11,198 bases of DNA from an uncultured Flavobacterium sp. (GCA_946886675.1 CAMPIZ010000026.1:1-11198); one strand, 5' to 3'. Positions 1 to 8,538 are shown, counted from the first letter of the stretch. Numbers and translations are program-made. Notes: generated by a model not told the origin, from the letters alone.

Positions 1-1632
1 GTTAAGCTTGTACTAAAACCTAAGCAAAAAAAAGGTGAGCAAGCTACTATAGAAAACCTTACACACGAGATACGCTATGCCGTAATAGAGATGCCCAAAA
101 CACTTAACAGGTTTGTGGTATTACCCTCTGTTAATGATAAGCAGTATGTAATCCTTCTGGACGATGTTATACGTTATAACCTGCATCGTATATTCAATAT
201 ATTTAATTATGAAAGCATATCTGCACACATGATTAAAATTACTCGTGATGCTGAGCTCGATATAGATAGCGACCAAAGCAAAAGCCTTATGGAAAAAATA
301 TCCAAAGGTGTAATGGAAAGAAGGATTGGGGAGCCTGTGCGTTTTGTTTACGATCAGTCTATTGAAAATGATACACTTAATTTTTTCCTTAACCGTATGG
401 ATATTGATGCTGCCGATAGTATTATACCCGGTGGACGATACCATAACCGTAAGGACTATATGAATTTCCCTAACCTTGGACGGTTCGATTTGCTCTATAA
501 GCAAAATACACCATTGCCAATTTCGGGTCTTAGCCTTGAGGGAAGTATACTGGAGGAGATTAAGAAAAAGGACTATCTTCTTAATGCTCCATACCAGTCT
601 TTTGCCTATGTTATTAAGTTTTTAAGAGAAGCTGCTTTGGATCCAAAGGTAGTTTCAATAAAAATTACATTATATAGACTGGCAAAAAACTCGCAAATTG
701 TAAGTTCCCTTATAAATGCAGCAAAAAACGGAAAGAAAGTTATAGTGCAAATAGAACTGCAGGCACGTTTTGATGAGGCCAGTAATATATATTATGCAGA
801 GCAGATGCAAAGGGAAGGCGTTACGCTTATTTTTGGCGTTAAGGGCCTTAAAGTACACAGCAAAATCTGTTTGGTAGAACGAATAGAAAAAGGGAAGCTT
901 AAGCGTTACGGGGTTATATCCACAGGTAATTTTAATGAATCTACGGCAAAGGTTTATACCGATGTAACACTCTTTACCTGCCATCAGCAAATATTAAAAG
1001 ATGTAAATAAAATATTCGACTTTTTTGATGTAAATTACCGCATACACCGTTATAAGCACCTGTTTGTATCGCCACACTATACCCGCTCTAAATTTTATAA
1101 ACTGATAGACAGAGAGATATTAAATGCTATTGCCGGTAAAGATGCTTTTATAAAATTGAAAATGAACAGCCTTACCGATTATAAAATGATCGATAAGCTG
1201 TATGAAGCAAGCAGGGAAGGAGTAAAAATCCAGCTTATAATAAGAGGTATATGCTGCCTTATACCTGGAGTTGAAGGAATGAGCGAAAATATAGAAGCTA
1301 TAAGTATAGTAGATAATTATCTTGAACACTCAAGGGTTTATATATTTGGGAACTGCGGAGACCCGGAAGTGTTTATATCCTCGGCTGATTTTATGACGCG
1401 TAATCTTGACGAAAGAGTAGAGGTTACCTGTCCAATTTATGATGAGAGTATTAAAAATGAGCTTATAGATACTTTTGAGATAGGATGGAAAGGCAATGTA
1501 AAAGCCAGGCTGCACTCTGAGACGCTTGAGAATAAATACAGGAAACGGCCGCATGAAAAAGTTTTCAGGGCACAGCTGGAAACATATAATTATTACAGGA
1601 ACCAACTGGAAGTTATTTACGAACAATTATAA
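1..1632 (+). CDS. ppk1: Polyphosphate kinase 1, 5'-truncated by the window edge
   Basis: PPK1 reversibly moves the terminal phosphate of ATP onto inorganic polyphosphate through a phosphohistidine. The reading frame is open from base 1 with no start, so this is the C-terminal ~543 residues of a protein that is usually ~690 long; the N-terminal domain and part of the head domain lie outside. The Met codon at 91 is internal, because the residues before it continue the family sequence. Visible PPK1 hallmarks are QARFDEASNIYYAEQ, then GLKVHSK, whose His (codon 856-858) aligns with the autophosphorylated His435 of the E. coli enzyme. These are followed by STGNFNESTAKVYTD, RGICCLIPGV and YLEHSRVYIF, whose His (codon 1327-1329) is the second conserved active-site His. 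The two phospholipase D-like C-terminal domains are complete. The gene is followed 40 bases later by a polyphosphatase-type gene on the same strand. The family assignment is very secure. Confidence 0.97.
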   Translation, partial: VKLVLKPKQKKGEQATIENLTHEIRYAVIEMPKTLNRFVVLPSVNDKQYVILLDDVIRYNLHRIFNIFNYESISAHMIKITRDAELDIDSDQSKSLMEKISKGVMERRIGEPVRFVYDQSIENDTLNFFLNRMDIDAADSIIPGGRYHNRKDYMNFPNLGRFDLLYKQNTPLPISGLSLEGSILEEIKKKDYLLNAPYQSFAYVIKFLREAALDPKVVSIKITLYRLAKNSQIVSSLINAAKNGKKVIVQIELQARFDEASNIYYAEQMQREGVTLIFGVKGLKVHSKICLVERIEKGKLKRYGVISTGNFNESTAKVYTDVTLFTCHQQILKDVNKIFDFFDVNYRIHRYKHLFVSPHYTRSKFYKLIDREILNAIAGKDAFIKLKMNSLTDYKMIDKLYEASREGVKIQLIIRGICCLIPGVEGMSENIEAISIVDNYLEHSRVYIFGNCGDPEVFISSADFMTRNLDERVEVTCPIYDESIKNELIDTFEIGWKGNVKARLHSETLENKYRKRPHEKVFRAQLETYNYYRNQLEVIYEQL

Positions 1633-1640
1633 CACAGAAT

Positions 1641-1660
1641 CTAAAGCGGTTTAGCTTTAG
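1641..1660 (+). other. Hairpin between ppk1 and ppx
   Basis: CTAAAGC (1641-1647) and GCTTTAG (1654-1660) form a perfect 7-bp stem around a 6-base loop, eight bases after the ppk1 stop and just before the next start. There is no long T run after it (TATTTGATAA), so it is a poor intrinsic terminator. It could be an RNA processing or stability element, or a partial attenuator that lowers expression of the phosphatase relative to the kinase. The structure is seen directly; the role is inference. Confidence 0.45.
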
Positions 1661-1672
1661 TATTTGATAAGA

Positions 1673-2563
1673 ATGATTAATATTAAAAAATATGCTGCTA
1701 TCGATATAGGTTCTAACGCCATGAGGCTTTTAGTATCTAACATCGTTGAGCAGGAAGGCAAACCTGCACAATTTAATAAAAGCTCATTAGTACGTGTACC
1801 TATCCGCTTAGGGCAGGATGCATTTACTGTAGGAGAGATTTCTGAGGAGAATATTGAGCGGATGATCGACGCCATGAAGGCCTACAAGCTTTTGATGAAA
1901 GTACACAAGGTGGAAAAATACATGGCCTGCGCAACATCTGCAATGCGGGAAGCTTTTAATGGTAATGATATTGCAGATCTTATTGAAGAACAGGCAGGGA
2001 TTAAAATTGATATAATAGACGGTAAAAAAGAGGCAGCCATAATTGCTGCCACTGACCTGCATACCTTTATAAAACCTGACCAGACCTATTTGTTTGTGGA
2101 CGTAGGCGGTGGGAGTACAGAGTTTTCATTATTTGATAACGGAAAAATTGTTGCTTCAAAGTCGTTTAAAAATGGTACAGTACGCCTTTTAAACAATATG
2201 GTAAACGATTTGGTATGGGTAGAAATAGAAAAATGGATTAAAAAGGTTACCGAACCTTATGAGAATGTCACGCTTATAGGTTCAGGCGGTAATATTAATA
2301 AGCTGTTTAAACTGTCCGGTAAAAAGCAGGATTTGCCTTTATCTTATTTTTATGTAAATTCACAATACCAGTTTTTAAACGGACTTACATATGAACAGCG
2401 TATTTCCGAACTTGGACTAAATCCAGACCGCGCAGATGTTATTATATATGCTACAAGGATTTATCTTAATGCCATGAAATGGAGCGGTGCACGCAATATA
2501 TATGTCCCTAAGATAGGGTTGTCTGATGGTATAGTAAAAGCAATGTATTACGATAAAATATAA
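1673..2563 (+). CDS. Ppx/GppA family phosphatase (probable exopolyphosphatase)
   Basis: This is an ASKHA-fold (actin/sugar kinase/Hsp70-like) enzyme that hydrolyses terminal phosphates from polyphosphate or the 5' phosphate of pppGpp. With the ATG at 1673 it has 296 residues. An in-frame TTG at 1664 would add three, but the ATG gives the normal family start (MINIKKYAAIDIGSNAMR). Phosphate-binding motif 1 is DIGSN at residues 11-15, ATSAMREA is near 87-94, and DVGGGSTEF (143-151) is phosphate motif 2. GSGGN is near 203-207. The Glu before Ala in DGKKEAAII (about residue 120) aligns with the catalytic Glu121 of E. coli Ppx. The protein has only the ~300-residue catalytic core and lacks the C-terminal HD-like domain of the ~510-residue E. 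coli Ppx and GppA. Its position directly after ppk1 favours polyphosphate as substrate, but (p)ppGpp activity cannot be excluded. Confidence 0.92.
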   Translation: MINIKKYAAIDIGSNAMRLLVSNIVEQEGKPAQFNKSSLVRVPIRLGQDAFTVGEISEENIERMIDAMKAYKLLMKVHKVEKYMACATSAMREAFNGNDIADLIEEQAGIKIDIIDGKKEAAIIAATDLHTFIKPDQTYLFVDVGGGSTEFSLFDNGKIVASKSFKNGTVRLLNNMVNDLVWVEIEKWIKKVTEPYENVTLIGSGGNINKLFKLSGKKQDLPLSYFYVNSQYQFLNGLTYEQRISELGLNPDRADVIIYATRIYLNAMKWSGARNIYVPKIGLSDGIVKAMYYDKI

Positions 2564-2569
2564 TTAACT

Positions 2570-2706
2570 ATGGAATTTTTTGGAGAAGGTTTTTCTTTTG
2601 GATATTTGCCTGGCAGGTTTTTAATATACTGTTTGGGTTATTAATTGCTGCTCTAATTTATTTGTTTGTAAAGAAGTATCTCCTAAAGAAGAATAAAAAG
2701 GCCTAG
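2570..2706 (+). pseudogene. Small membrane protein with apparent -1 frameshift at a T6 run
   Basis: An ATG at 2570, six bases after the ppx stop, opens a frame that ends after only 24 codons (stop 2642-2644). From the run of six T at 2576-2581 the neighbouring frame is open to a TAG at 2704-2706. It encodes an aromatic N-terminus (FFWRRFFFWIF), one hydrophobic helix (ILFGLLIAALIYLFV) and a basic tail (KKYLLKKNKK). That is a typical single-pass small inner-membrane protein of about 45 residues. That second frame has no ATG, GTG or TTG start of its own. One extra T, or a -1 slip on the T run, would join the ATG to it. It could be a sequencing homopolymer error, a phase-variable or slippage-expressed gene, or a decayed gene. 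The stop overlaps that of the convergent DUF2400 gene. No family is recognised with certainty. Confidence 0.45.
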
Positions 2707-3479
2707 AATCCTTCAAATACCCCCAATCCAAAAAGGGCAAAATCATATTTAACCGGGTCCACGATGTCAAGCTTTCTGAGCTCTGTGTCTAATTCATGCA
2801 AAGCTTTTGCATCATTTTGCCTGCGATTAAGCAGCCCGAGCTTACGTGCTACATTACCTGAATGTACATCAAGCGGGCAGGACAGGAGAGACGGTGATAT
2901 GGTTTTCCATATTCCTAAATCGACACCGGCATTATCATTTCTAACCATCCATCTCAGGTACATGTTTATTCTTTTTGCAGCAGAACCTTTTAGCGGATCG
3001 GATATATGCTTATGTGTGCGGTTTTGATGCTCAACCTCAAAAAATACCTTTTTGAATTCGCTGATGCTTTCCTGCAATCTTTTTTGTGAATTATTTTTTA
3101 TAAATACAGCTTCAAGTCCGTTATGCTTTGCGTAAATGTTTTTTAAGGATTTTATAAAAGTTACAAAATCAACCCCGTTAAAAGTGCGGTGTACAAAGCT
3201 CTCCAGCCTTTCAAGCTGTGCATTATTATGACTCATTACAAAATCATACGGACTGTTACCCATAAGATACATCATGCGGCGTGCATTGTTTATTATCGTT
3301 TTCCTGTTGCCCCATGCAATGGTTGCTGCAAGAAATCCGGCTATTTCAATATCTTCTTTTTGGGTAAAAAGATGCGGGATCTGTACAGGATCTGTTTCAA
3401 TAAAATTCTGATTATTGTAAAGAACAACTTTTTCATCAAGAAACGCTTTCAGTTCCTCTCCATTCAATTTCTCTGTCAT
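2703..3479 (-). CDS. DUF2400 / TIGR02757 family protein, HhH-GPD glycosylase-like
   Basis: This 258-residue protein is recognised as the TIGR02757 (DUF2400) family, for which no function is established. The ATG at 3479 is preceded by AAGGA, a usable ribosome site. Several stretches resemble HhH-GPD DNA glycosylases in the right order: FLAATIAWGNRKTIINNARRM (48-68), which resembles the first helices of the glycosylase domain; then DPLKGSAAKRINMYLRWMV (161-179), where the hairpin with its catalytic Lys would lie (Lys169); then PLDVHSGNVARKLGLL (202-217), which resembles the VDTHVxRVxxRLGL segment that carries the catalytic Asp (Asp204). The C-terminus DPVKYDFALFGLGVFEGF matches the final glycosylase helix pattern. 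No Cys cluster for an iron-sulfur centre is present. The gene lies 20 bases below the LolD-type ATPase, probably on the recG transcript, which would fit a DNA repair role. Family membership is confident; the glycosylase link is inference. Confidence 0.85.
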   Translation of the reverse strand: MTEKLNGEELKAFLDEKVVLYNNQNFIETDPVQIPHLFTQKEDIEIAGFLAATIAWGNRKTIINNARRMMYLMGNSPYDFVMSHNNAQLERLESFVHRTFNGVDFVTFIKSLKNIYAKHNGLEAVFIKNNSQKRLQESISEFKKVFFEVEHQNRTHKHISDPLKGSAAKRINMYLRWMVRNDNAGVDLGIWKTISPSLLSCPLDVHSGNVARKLGLLNRRQNDAKALHELDTELRKLDIVDPVKYDFALFGLGVFEGF

Positions 3480-3499
3480 TAAAAATTCCTTCTCAGTGG

Positions 3500-4168
3500 T
3501 TATGTTCCCGAAATTATCTGACCGTCACTCATTACAAGTTTTCTGTCGGCCATACTGGCGAGTTCTTCATTATGTGTAACAATAACAAAGGTTTGACCCA
3601 TTTCCTCCCTTAATTGAAAGAAAAGCTTGTGCAGATTTTCAGCAGAATGGGTATCAAGGTTGCCCGATGGCTCATCGGCAAAAATAACCGCAGGTTTATT
3701 AATAAGCGCTCTGGCTACAGCAACACGCTGCTGCTCACCACCGGAAAGCTCTCCGGGTTTGTGATTTATTCTGTGTGAAAGCCCTAGGTATTCCAGTAAA
3801 CGTTTTGCTTCGGTCTCAGTTTCTGCTTTTGGTTTTCCGGCAATAAAGGCTGGGATACATACATTTTCCAATGCTGTAAATTCCGGAAGCAATTGATGAA
3901 ACTGAAAAATAAAACCAAGCTTAAGGTTACGGAATTTAGACAGTGCTTTGTCCTTCATGTTTAATACATTCTCTCCGTTTATAATTAAAGAGGTAGTATT
4001 ATCGGCTGTGGGCTTATCCAGAGTGCCTAATATTTGCAGCAGGGTTGTTTTGCCAGCACCCGACGCACCAACTATCGAAACTATTTCACCTTTTTTTATA
4101 TGCAGGTCAACTCCTTTTAAAACATGGAGTTTGTCATAATTTTTATGAATACTTTTAGCTTGTATCAT
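3500..4168 (-). CDS. ABC transporter ATP-binding protein, LolD-type
   Basis: This 222-residue protein has the size and sequence of the LolD/MacB/FtsE ATPase group. Walker A is GASGAGKTT (34-42), the Q-loop Gln is at 89, the signature is LSGGEQ (141-146), Walker B is VIFADEP (161-167) and the H-loop His is at 199. [17 protein letters not shown] and [16 protein letters not shown] are characteristic of LolD, which powers the release of lipoproteins from the inner membrane to the carrier LolA. A MacB-type efflux ATPase is an alternative. No permease (LolC/LolE-like) is next to it, so the partner must be encoded elsewhere. It follows recG by 74 bases with no terminator hairpin, and precedes DUF2400 by 20 bases. 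Cotranscription with DUF2400 is likely and with recG is possible. The symbol lolD is withheld because the partner is unseen. Confidence 0.9.
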   Translation of the reverse strand: MIQAKSIHKNYDKLHVLKGVDLHIKKGEIVSIVGASGAGKTTLLQILGTLDKPTADNTTSLIINGENVLNMKDKALSKFRNLKLGFIFQFHQLLPEFTALENVCIPAFIAGKPKAETETEAKRLLEYLGLSHRINHKPGELSGGEQQRVAVARALINKPAVIFADEPSGNLDTHSAENLHKLFFQLREEMGQTFVIVTHNEELASMADRKLVMSDGQIISGT

Positions 4169-4242
4169 TTACTGATGGGTTTTCACAAAGAAACGAAAAA
4201 TAACAAACGCTTTCAACATTTTAGTACTTCTTAAGAACTGTA

Positions 4243-6345
4243 TTACGATATGTAGTTCCAGATATTTTTTTGCTTGGTCATTTCAATAAAAGCCTGTCTT
4301 AAGGCGGTATGTTCAGGTTTATTAAGATTAGGATCTTCCTTAAGAAGTTTTATAGCAAAATGCCTTGCCATCTGCAAGATATCACGGTCTTTAACCAAGT
4401 CGGCTATTTGAAGGTTTAATACACCGCTTTGCTGTGTACCCATAATGTCACCCGGGCCGCGAAGTTTTAGATCAACTTCAGCAATTTCAAACCCATCATT
4501 GGTGCCAACCATGGTTTCCATACGTATTTTGCTGTCATTACTTAGCTTATGGCCGGTCATCATAATACAGTAGCTTTGCTCTGCACCACGGCCTACACGT
4601 CCTCTTAACTGGTGTAGTTGTGAAAGCCCAAAACGCTCTGCACTTTCTATAACCATAACACTGGCATTGGGAACGTTTACACCAACTTCAATTACAGTAG
4701 TGGCAACCATTATATTGGTTTTTCCTTTAGCAAAGCGTTCCATTTCGCTGTCCTTGTCTGCAGGTTTCATTTGTCCGTGTACAATGCTCACACTATATTG
4801 AGGCAGCGGGAAATCACGCGAAATGCTTTCATAGCCATCCATCAGGTCTTTATAATCCATTTTCTCGCTTTCCTGTATCAGCGGATACACAATATAAACC
4901 TGTCTGCCTTTGGCTATTTCCTCCTTAAGAAAAGCCCATACTTTTAATCGGTTGCTGTCATAACGATGTACTGTTTTAATAGGTTTACGTCCCGGAGGAA
5001 GTTCATCGATAACCGAAATATCCAGATCGCCATACAGGCTCATAGCTAACGTACGCGGTATAGGCGTAGCTGTCATTACCAATATGTGTGGTGGTATATC
5101 ATTTTTTTTCCAGAGTTTAGAGCGTTGCTCTACGCCAAAACGGTGCTGCTCATCTATAATGGCAAGCCCCAGGTTTTTAAACTGCACCTTATCTTCCAGC
5201 AGGGCATGGGTGCCAATAATTATATCCAACAAACCATTTTCAAGCTCTTCATGAATAATTTTTCTTTCTGAAGCTTTAGTTGAACCAGTTAATATTTTTA
5301 TGTTAATATTCAATGATTTAGATAATTCTGATAAGCCAATAAAATGCTGATTGGCTAATATCTCAGTTGGTGCCATAAGACAGGCCTGAAAACCATTATC
5401 CAAGGCAAGAAGCATACTCATTAAAGCCACTATGGTTTTACCAGATCCCACATCACCCTGAAGCAAACGGTTCATTTGGGCAGGCTGACCCATATCGTGC
5501 CTAATTTCTTTCAATACACGTTTTTGGGCATTGGTAAGCTCAAATGGTAAATGGTTTTGGTAGAAGTCGTTAAATATAGTACCTACCTTATCAAACACAT
5601 GTCCTTTAATTTTATGCTTACGTATTAGGTTCTTTGTGATAAGCTGCAGCTGAATAAAAAATAGCTCCTCAAATTTTAACCGGAATTGCGCTTTAGCCAG
5701 TATTTCCTGGCTCTTGGGGAAATGGATATTAAATAACGCCGCATTTTTAGGAATAAGCTTTAGCTCCTGTAAAAGACTGATAGGAAGTGTTTCTTTAAAT
5801 AAAGCCTGTGTTTCTATAAACAGTTGCTGCATTATCCTGTTTACCACTTTGTTGGTAATACCACGCTGTGTTAGCTTTTCCGTGCTTGGGTAAATAGGTT
5901 GCATGGCACTGCGAAGACTTTGCTCATGCTCTGTAAGCAGTTCCATTTCAGGGTGAGCCATATTAAACACACCGTTGAATGAACTGACTTTACCAAAAAT
6001 AACATAAGGTACATTTATCTTTATATTTTCCCGTATCCATTTATGCCCCTGAAACCACACCAGTTCCATCTCTCCGGTATTGTCAGTAAAAGTAGCTACA
6101 AGGCGTTTGCCACGCTTTTGCTCTACTGTTTTTATATTGATTACTTTACCTGCAATCTGTACTTCAGAATTGCTGTTTAGCAGTTCGTTAATACGGTAAT
6201 AACGGGTACGATCTATATATCGGTTAGGGTACAGGTTAAGCAGGTCGCCATATTTATGAATGCCCAACTCCTTGCGCAGCAGTTCGCCCCGGGCGGGGCC
6301 TACGCCTTTAAGGTATTCTATAGGAGTCTCTAACAGGTTATTCAT
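4243..6345 (-). CDS. recG: ATP-dependent DNA helicase RecG
   Basis: RecG is a monomeric superfamily 2 helicase that remodels stalled replication forks and Holliday junctions. The 700-residue length is normal for the family. The N-terminal wedge domain with its OB fold covers about residues 1-170 (VQIAGKVIN and TDNTGEMELVWFQG near 62-100). The helicase core follows: Walker A GDVGSGKT (297-304), APTEIL (325-330), motif II DEQH (398-401, in IIDEQHRFGVEQR), motif III TATPIPRTLAM (425-435), VATTVIEVGVNVPNAS (547-562) and motif VI QLRGRVGRG (579-587). The region FEIAEVDLKLRGPGDIMGTQQSG (619-641) matches the conserved TRG segment that couples ATP hydrolysis to movement. All catalytic motifs are intact. 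The gene is divergent from the M1 peptidase and heads a same-strand run with lolD-like and DUF2400 genes. Confidence 0.98.
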   Translation of the reverse strand: MNNLLETPIEYLKGVGPARGELLRKELGIHKYGDLLNLYPNRYIDRTRYYRINELLNSNSEVQIAGKVINIKTVEQKRGKRLVATFTDNTGEMELVWFQGHKWIRENIKINVPYVIFGKVSSFNGVFNMAHPEMELLTEHEQSLRSAMQPIYPSTEKLTQRGITNKVVNRIMQQLFIETQALFKETLPISLLQELKLIPKNAALFNIHFPKSQEILAKAQFRLKFEELFFIQLQLITKNLIRKHKIKGHVFDKVGTIFNDFYQNHLPFELTNAQKRVLKEIRHDMGQPAQMNRLLQGDVGSGKTIVALMSMLLALDNGFQACLMAPTEILANQHFIGLSELSKSLNINIKILTGSTKASERKIIHEELENGLLDIIIGTHALLEDKVQFKNLGLAIIDEQHRFGVEQRSKLWKKNDIPPHILVMTATPIPRTLAMSLYGDLDISVIDELPPGRKPIKTVHRYDSNRLKVWAFLKEEIAKGRQVYIVYPLIQESEKMDYKDLMDGYESISRDFPLPQYSVSIVHGQMKPADKDSEMERFAKGKTNIMVATTVIEVGVNVPNASVMVIESAERFGLSQLHQLRGRVGRGAEQSYCIMMTGHKLSNDSKIRMETMVGTNDGFEIAEVDLKLRGPGDIMGTQQSGVLNLQIADLVKDRDILQMARHFAIKLLKEDPNLNKPEHTALRQAFIEMTKQKNIWNYIS

Positions 6346-6387
6346 TTTGGCTTGTAAAATTGTGTTACGAAGATAAAGATTTTAGGT

Positions 6388-6415
6388 AAAATTTAAATTA
6401 CTAAAGTTTCTGCAA
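6388..6415 (-). promoter_or_regulatory. Possible recG promoter
   Basis: On the minus strand a TTG (6415-6413) is followed after 17 bases by TAAATTTT (6395-6388). This is one base off the Bacteroidota -7 consensus TAnnTTTG. It lies about 45 bases upstream of the recG start in the divergent intergenic region. The spacing is right but the -7 box is imperfect in an AT-rich stretch, so this is a weak prediction. Confidence 0.3.
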
Positions 6416-6420
6416 TTCCT

Positions 6421-6428
6421 TAGATTTG
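6421..6428 (+). promoter_or_regulatory. -7 promoter box of the M1 aminopeptidase gene
   Basis: TAGATTTG matches the Bacteroidota -7 consensus TAnnTTTG exactly. It would place the transcription start near 6433 and leave a leader of roughly 18 bases before the ATG at 6451. No clear TTG -33 box is seen at the usual 17-20 base distance. Confidence 0.5.
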
Positions 6429-6450
6429 TATAAATACTTTTTAATCTTTC

Positions 6451-8526
6451 ATGAAAAACTACATTTTATTCACCATTCTTTTACTAAGCCTCTCGGGACT
6501 TGCCCAGCAATATAAAAAAGCCGACTTTAAAACGCTTAACGCCAATGTAAGTTTTGATGTTTCGGAAAGGAAAGTAATTGGGAAAGTAAAATACACATTT
6601 GATGTGCTTGAAAAAATTGATACCATTATCATAGATGCGCATAACATGGATTATAATAATGTGATTATTAATGGTAAAAAAGTAGATTTTGTTGATGCTC
6701 ACCATGCTTTAAAGCTTTATAAAGGTTATAAAAAAGGGAAGAATACACTGGAATTTGATTACACAGCACAGCCAAAACAAACGCTGTACTTTGTAGGTCA
6801 AGGTGAAGATTTACAAATATGGACACAAGGGCAGGGCAAATATACCAGCCACTGGCTGCCAAGCTTTGATGATATGAATGAGAAGGTAGTATTTAATATT
6901 ACTGTTGGCTATGAACCTGGATTTACTGTGTTATCAAATGGATCAGGCCACACCCAATCTATTATTGGGGATAAAAAAATCTACTGGCATTACAAAATGC
7001 AAAATCCTATGAGCAGTTACCTTGTAATGCTGGCTGTGGGGAAATTTGATAAAAAGATTGAGATTTCAGAATCAGGAACTCCAATACATTTATATTACAG
7101 GCCCGAAGATTTAAATAAAGCTGAACCGACTTATCGTTACAGTAAAAAAATGTTTGATTTTTTAGAAAAGGAAATAGGGGTTAAATATCCTTGGGGTATA
7201 TACAGGCAGGTTCCGGTGCTGGATTTTCTGTATGCAGGTATGGAAAACACGACGTCTACTATTTTTTCTCAGGATTTTGTGGTCGATTCTATTGGTTTTA
7301 ACGACCGTACTTATATTAATGTAAACGCTCATGAGCTTGCACATCAATGGTTTGGCGACCTTATTACGGCTAAATCAGGTAAGCATCACTGGCTTCAGGA
7401 AGGTTTTGCTACATATTATGCCTTATTAGCTGAAAGAGATATTTTTGGCGAAGACCATTTTTATTACCAGTTGTACGAAATGGCCGAGAGGTTACAGCAG
7501 GCCTCACAAACTGATACGGTTCCCATACTGAATGAGAAAGCCAGTTCGCTTAGTTTTTATCAAAAAGGAGCCTGGGCACTACACGTGTTACGAGAAGGGA
7601 TAGGGCATGATACTTTTAGAAAAGCGGTTAAGACCTATCTTGAAAAGTATGCCTTTAAAAATGTTGATACTGATGATTTTTTAGCCGAAATCAATAAAAT
7701 ATCCGATTATGATACAGAGTCGTTTAAAAGGCGCTGGTTGGAAAACCCTAAGTTCGAGGTGCAGGAAGCCATTCAGCTTTTATCAAAAAATAGCTTTATG
7801 CAGCAATACTTTGAAACGGGAACATTGCAATCACAGCCTTTTACACAAAATAAGGAGGCTTATAAAGCTGTAATGCAATCAGATGCATATTATCCAGTAA
7901 AGGAAGAAATATTATTTCAACTGGCAGATGAGCCATTTAATGAAAAAGCTGAAATAGTACGCCTGGCTATGGAAAGTGGAGACCTAAAGCTTCGTCAGGC
8001 TATAGCAAGGACAGTAACAACTATACCGGATGCGTTTTTTGAAGAGTATAAATCATTAATGAATGATGAATCTTATATAACCAGGGAAATAGCCCTAAAT
8101 GTTCTTAGCGCCCGTTTTCCGGAGAGGATAGGGGAGTTTTTAGATATGTCAGACACCTGGGTAGGTTTTAACGATAAAAACCTAAGGATACTCTGGCTTA
8201 CATTGGCATATACTGCCAAAGATTACAGGCCCGGACAAAAAGAAAAATATTACGCCGAACTTAAGGAGTATGCCTCGCCTGAGTATGAGAGCAGCATCCG
8301 CCAGAACGCATTAACTAATTTACTTTATATAGGAAAACAGGATGACATAGTTTTAGTTAATCTTGCCCGTGCTACACAGCATCACAAATGGCAGTTTGCC
8401 AAGTTTGGACGTGATAATATAAGGGCCCTACTTAAAAAAGAAGGTTACAGAGAAGCTTTTACAGGTATCTTATCAAAGCTGAAAGATAACGAAAGAAAAA
8501 GGCTTGAACAGTTACTGGCAGAGTAA
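6451..8526 (+). CDS. Secreted M1 family zinc aminopeptidase
   Basis: M1 metallopeptidases remove N-terminal residues from peptides. This 691-residue protein begins with a signal peptide (hydrophobic ILFTILLLSLSGLA, cleavage likely near AQQ at 18-20), so it acts in the periplasm or beyond. The N-terminal beta domain covers about 25-200. The exopeptidase motif appears as AGMEN (262-266) instead of the common GAMEN. The zinc site is HELAHQW (294-300; His294, Glu295, His298) with the third ligand Glu317 in WLQEGFATYYA. Tyr370 in FYQKGAW fits the catalytic Tyr that stabilises the transition state. Residues after about 440 form helical, HEAT-like repeats. No C-terminal type IX secretion sorting domain is seen, and there is no lipobox Cys. 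The active site is complete. It is transcribed divergently from recG and convergently with the next gene. A role in peptide nutrition is likely but inferred. Confidence 0.95.
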   Translation: MKNYILFTILLLSLSGLAQQYKKADFKTLNANVSFDVSERKVIGKVKYTFDVLEKIDTIIIDAHNMDYNNVIINGKKVDFVDAHHALKLYKGYKKGKNTLEFDYTAQPKQTLYFVGQGEDLQIWTQGQGKYTSHWLPSFDDMNEKVVFNITVGYEPGFTVLSNGSGHTQSIIGDKKIYWHYKMQNPMSSYLVMLAVGKFDKKIEISESGTPIHLYYRPEDLNKAEPTYRYSKKMFDFLEKEIGVKYPWGIYRQVPVLDFLYAGMENTTSTIFSQDFVVDSIGFNDRTYINVNAHELAHQWFGDLITAKSGKHHWLQEGFATYYALLAERDIFGEDHFYYQLYEMAERLQQASQTDTVPILNEKASSLSFYQKGAWALHVLREGIGHDTFRKAVKTYLEKYAFKNVDTDDFLAEINKISDYDTESFKRRWLENPKFEVQEAIQLLSKNSFMQQYFETGTLQSQPFTQNKEAYKAVMQSDAYYPVKEEILFQLADEPFNEKAEIVRLAMESGDLKLRQAIARTVTTIPDAFFEEYKSLMNDESYITREIALNVLSARFPERIGEFLDMSDTWVGFNDKNLRILWLTLAYTAKDYRPGQKEKYYAELKEYASPEYESSIRQNALTNLLYIGKQDDIVLVNLARATQHHKWQFAKFGRDNIRALLKKEGYREAFTGILSKLKDNERKRLEQLLAE

Positions 8527-8538
8527 TCTTGTTTTTAT

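Noticed and set aside
262..285. Any sign of phage, transposon, CRISPR or toxin-antitoxin elements in the window
   Set aside because: No transposase, integrase, spaced repeat array or toxin-like small gene pair was found anywhere; the interval given is only a placeholder inside ppk1.
121..504. A 127-codon minus-strand open frame
   Set aside because: It is antisense to well-conserved ppk1 sequence and has no recognisable protein features.
2764..3027. An 87-codon plus-strand open frame
   Set aside because: It is the complement of the DUF2400 coding region, which has clear family sequence.
4228..4237. TTCTTAAGAA palindrome between recG and the LolD-type gene as a terminator or operator
   Set aside because: The perfect match is only ten bases with no loop and no T tail. 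Chance is likely in this AT-rich gap.
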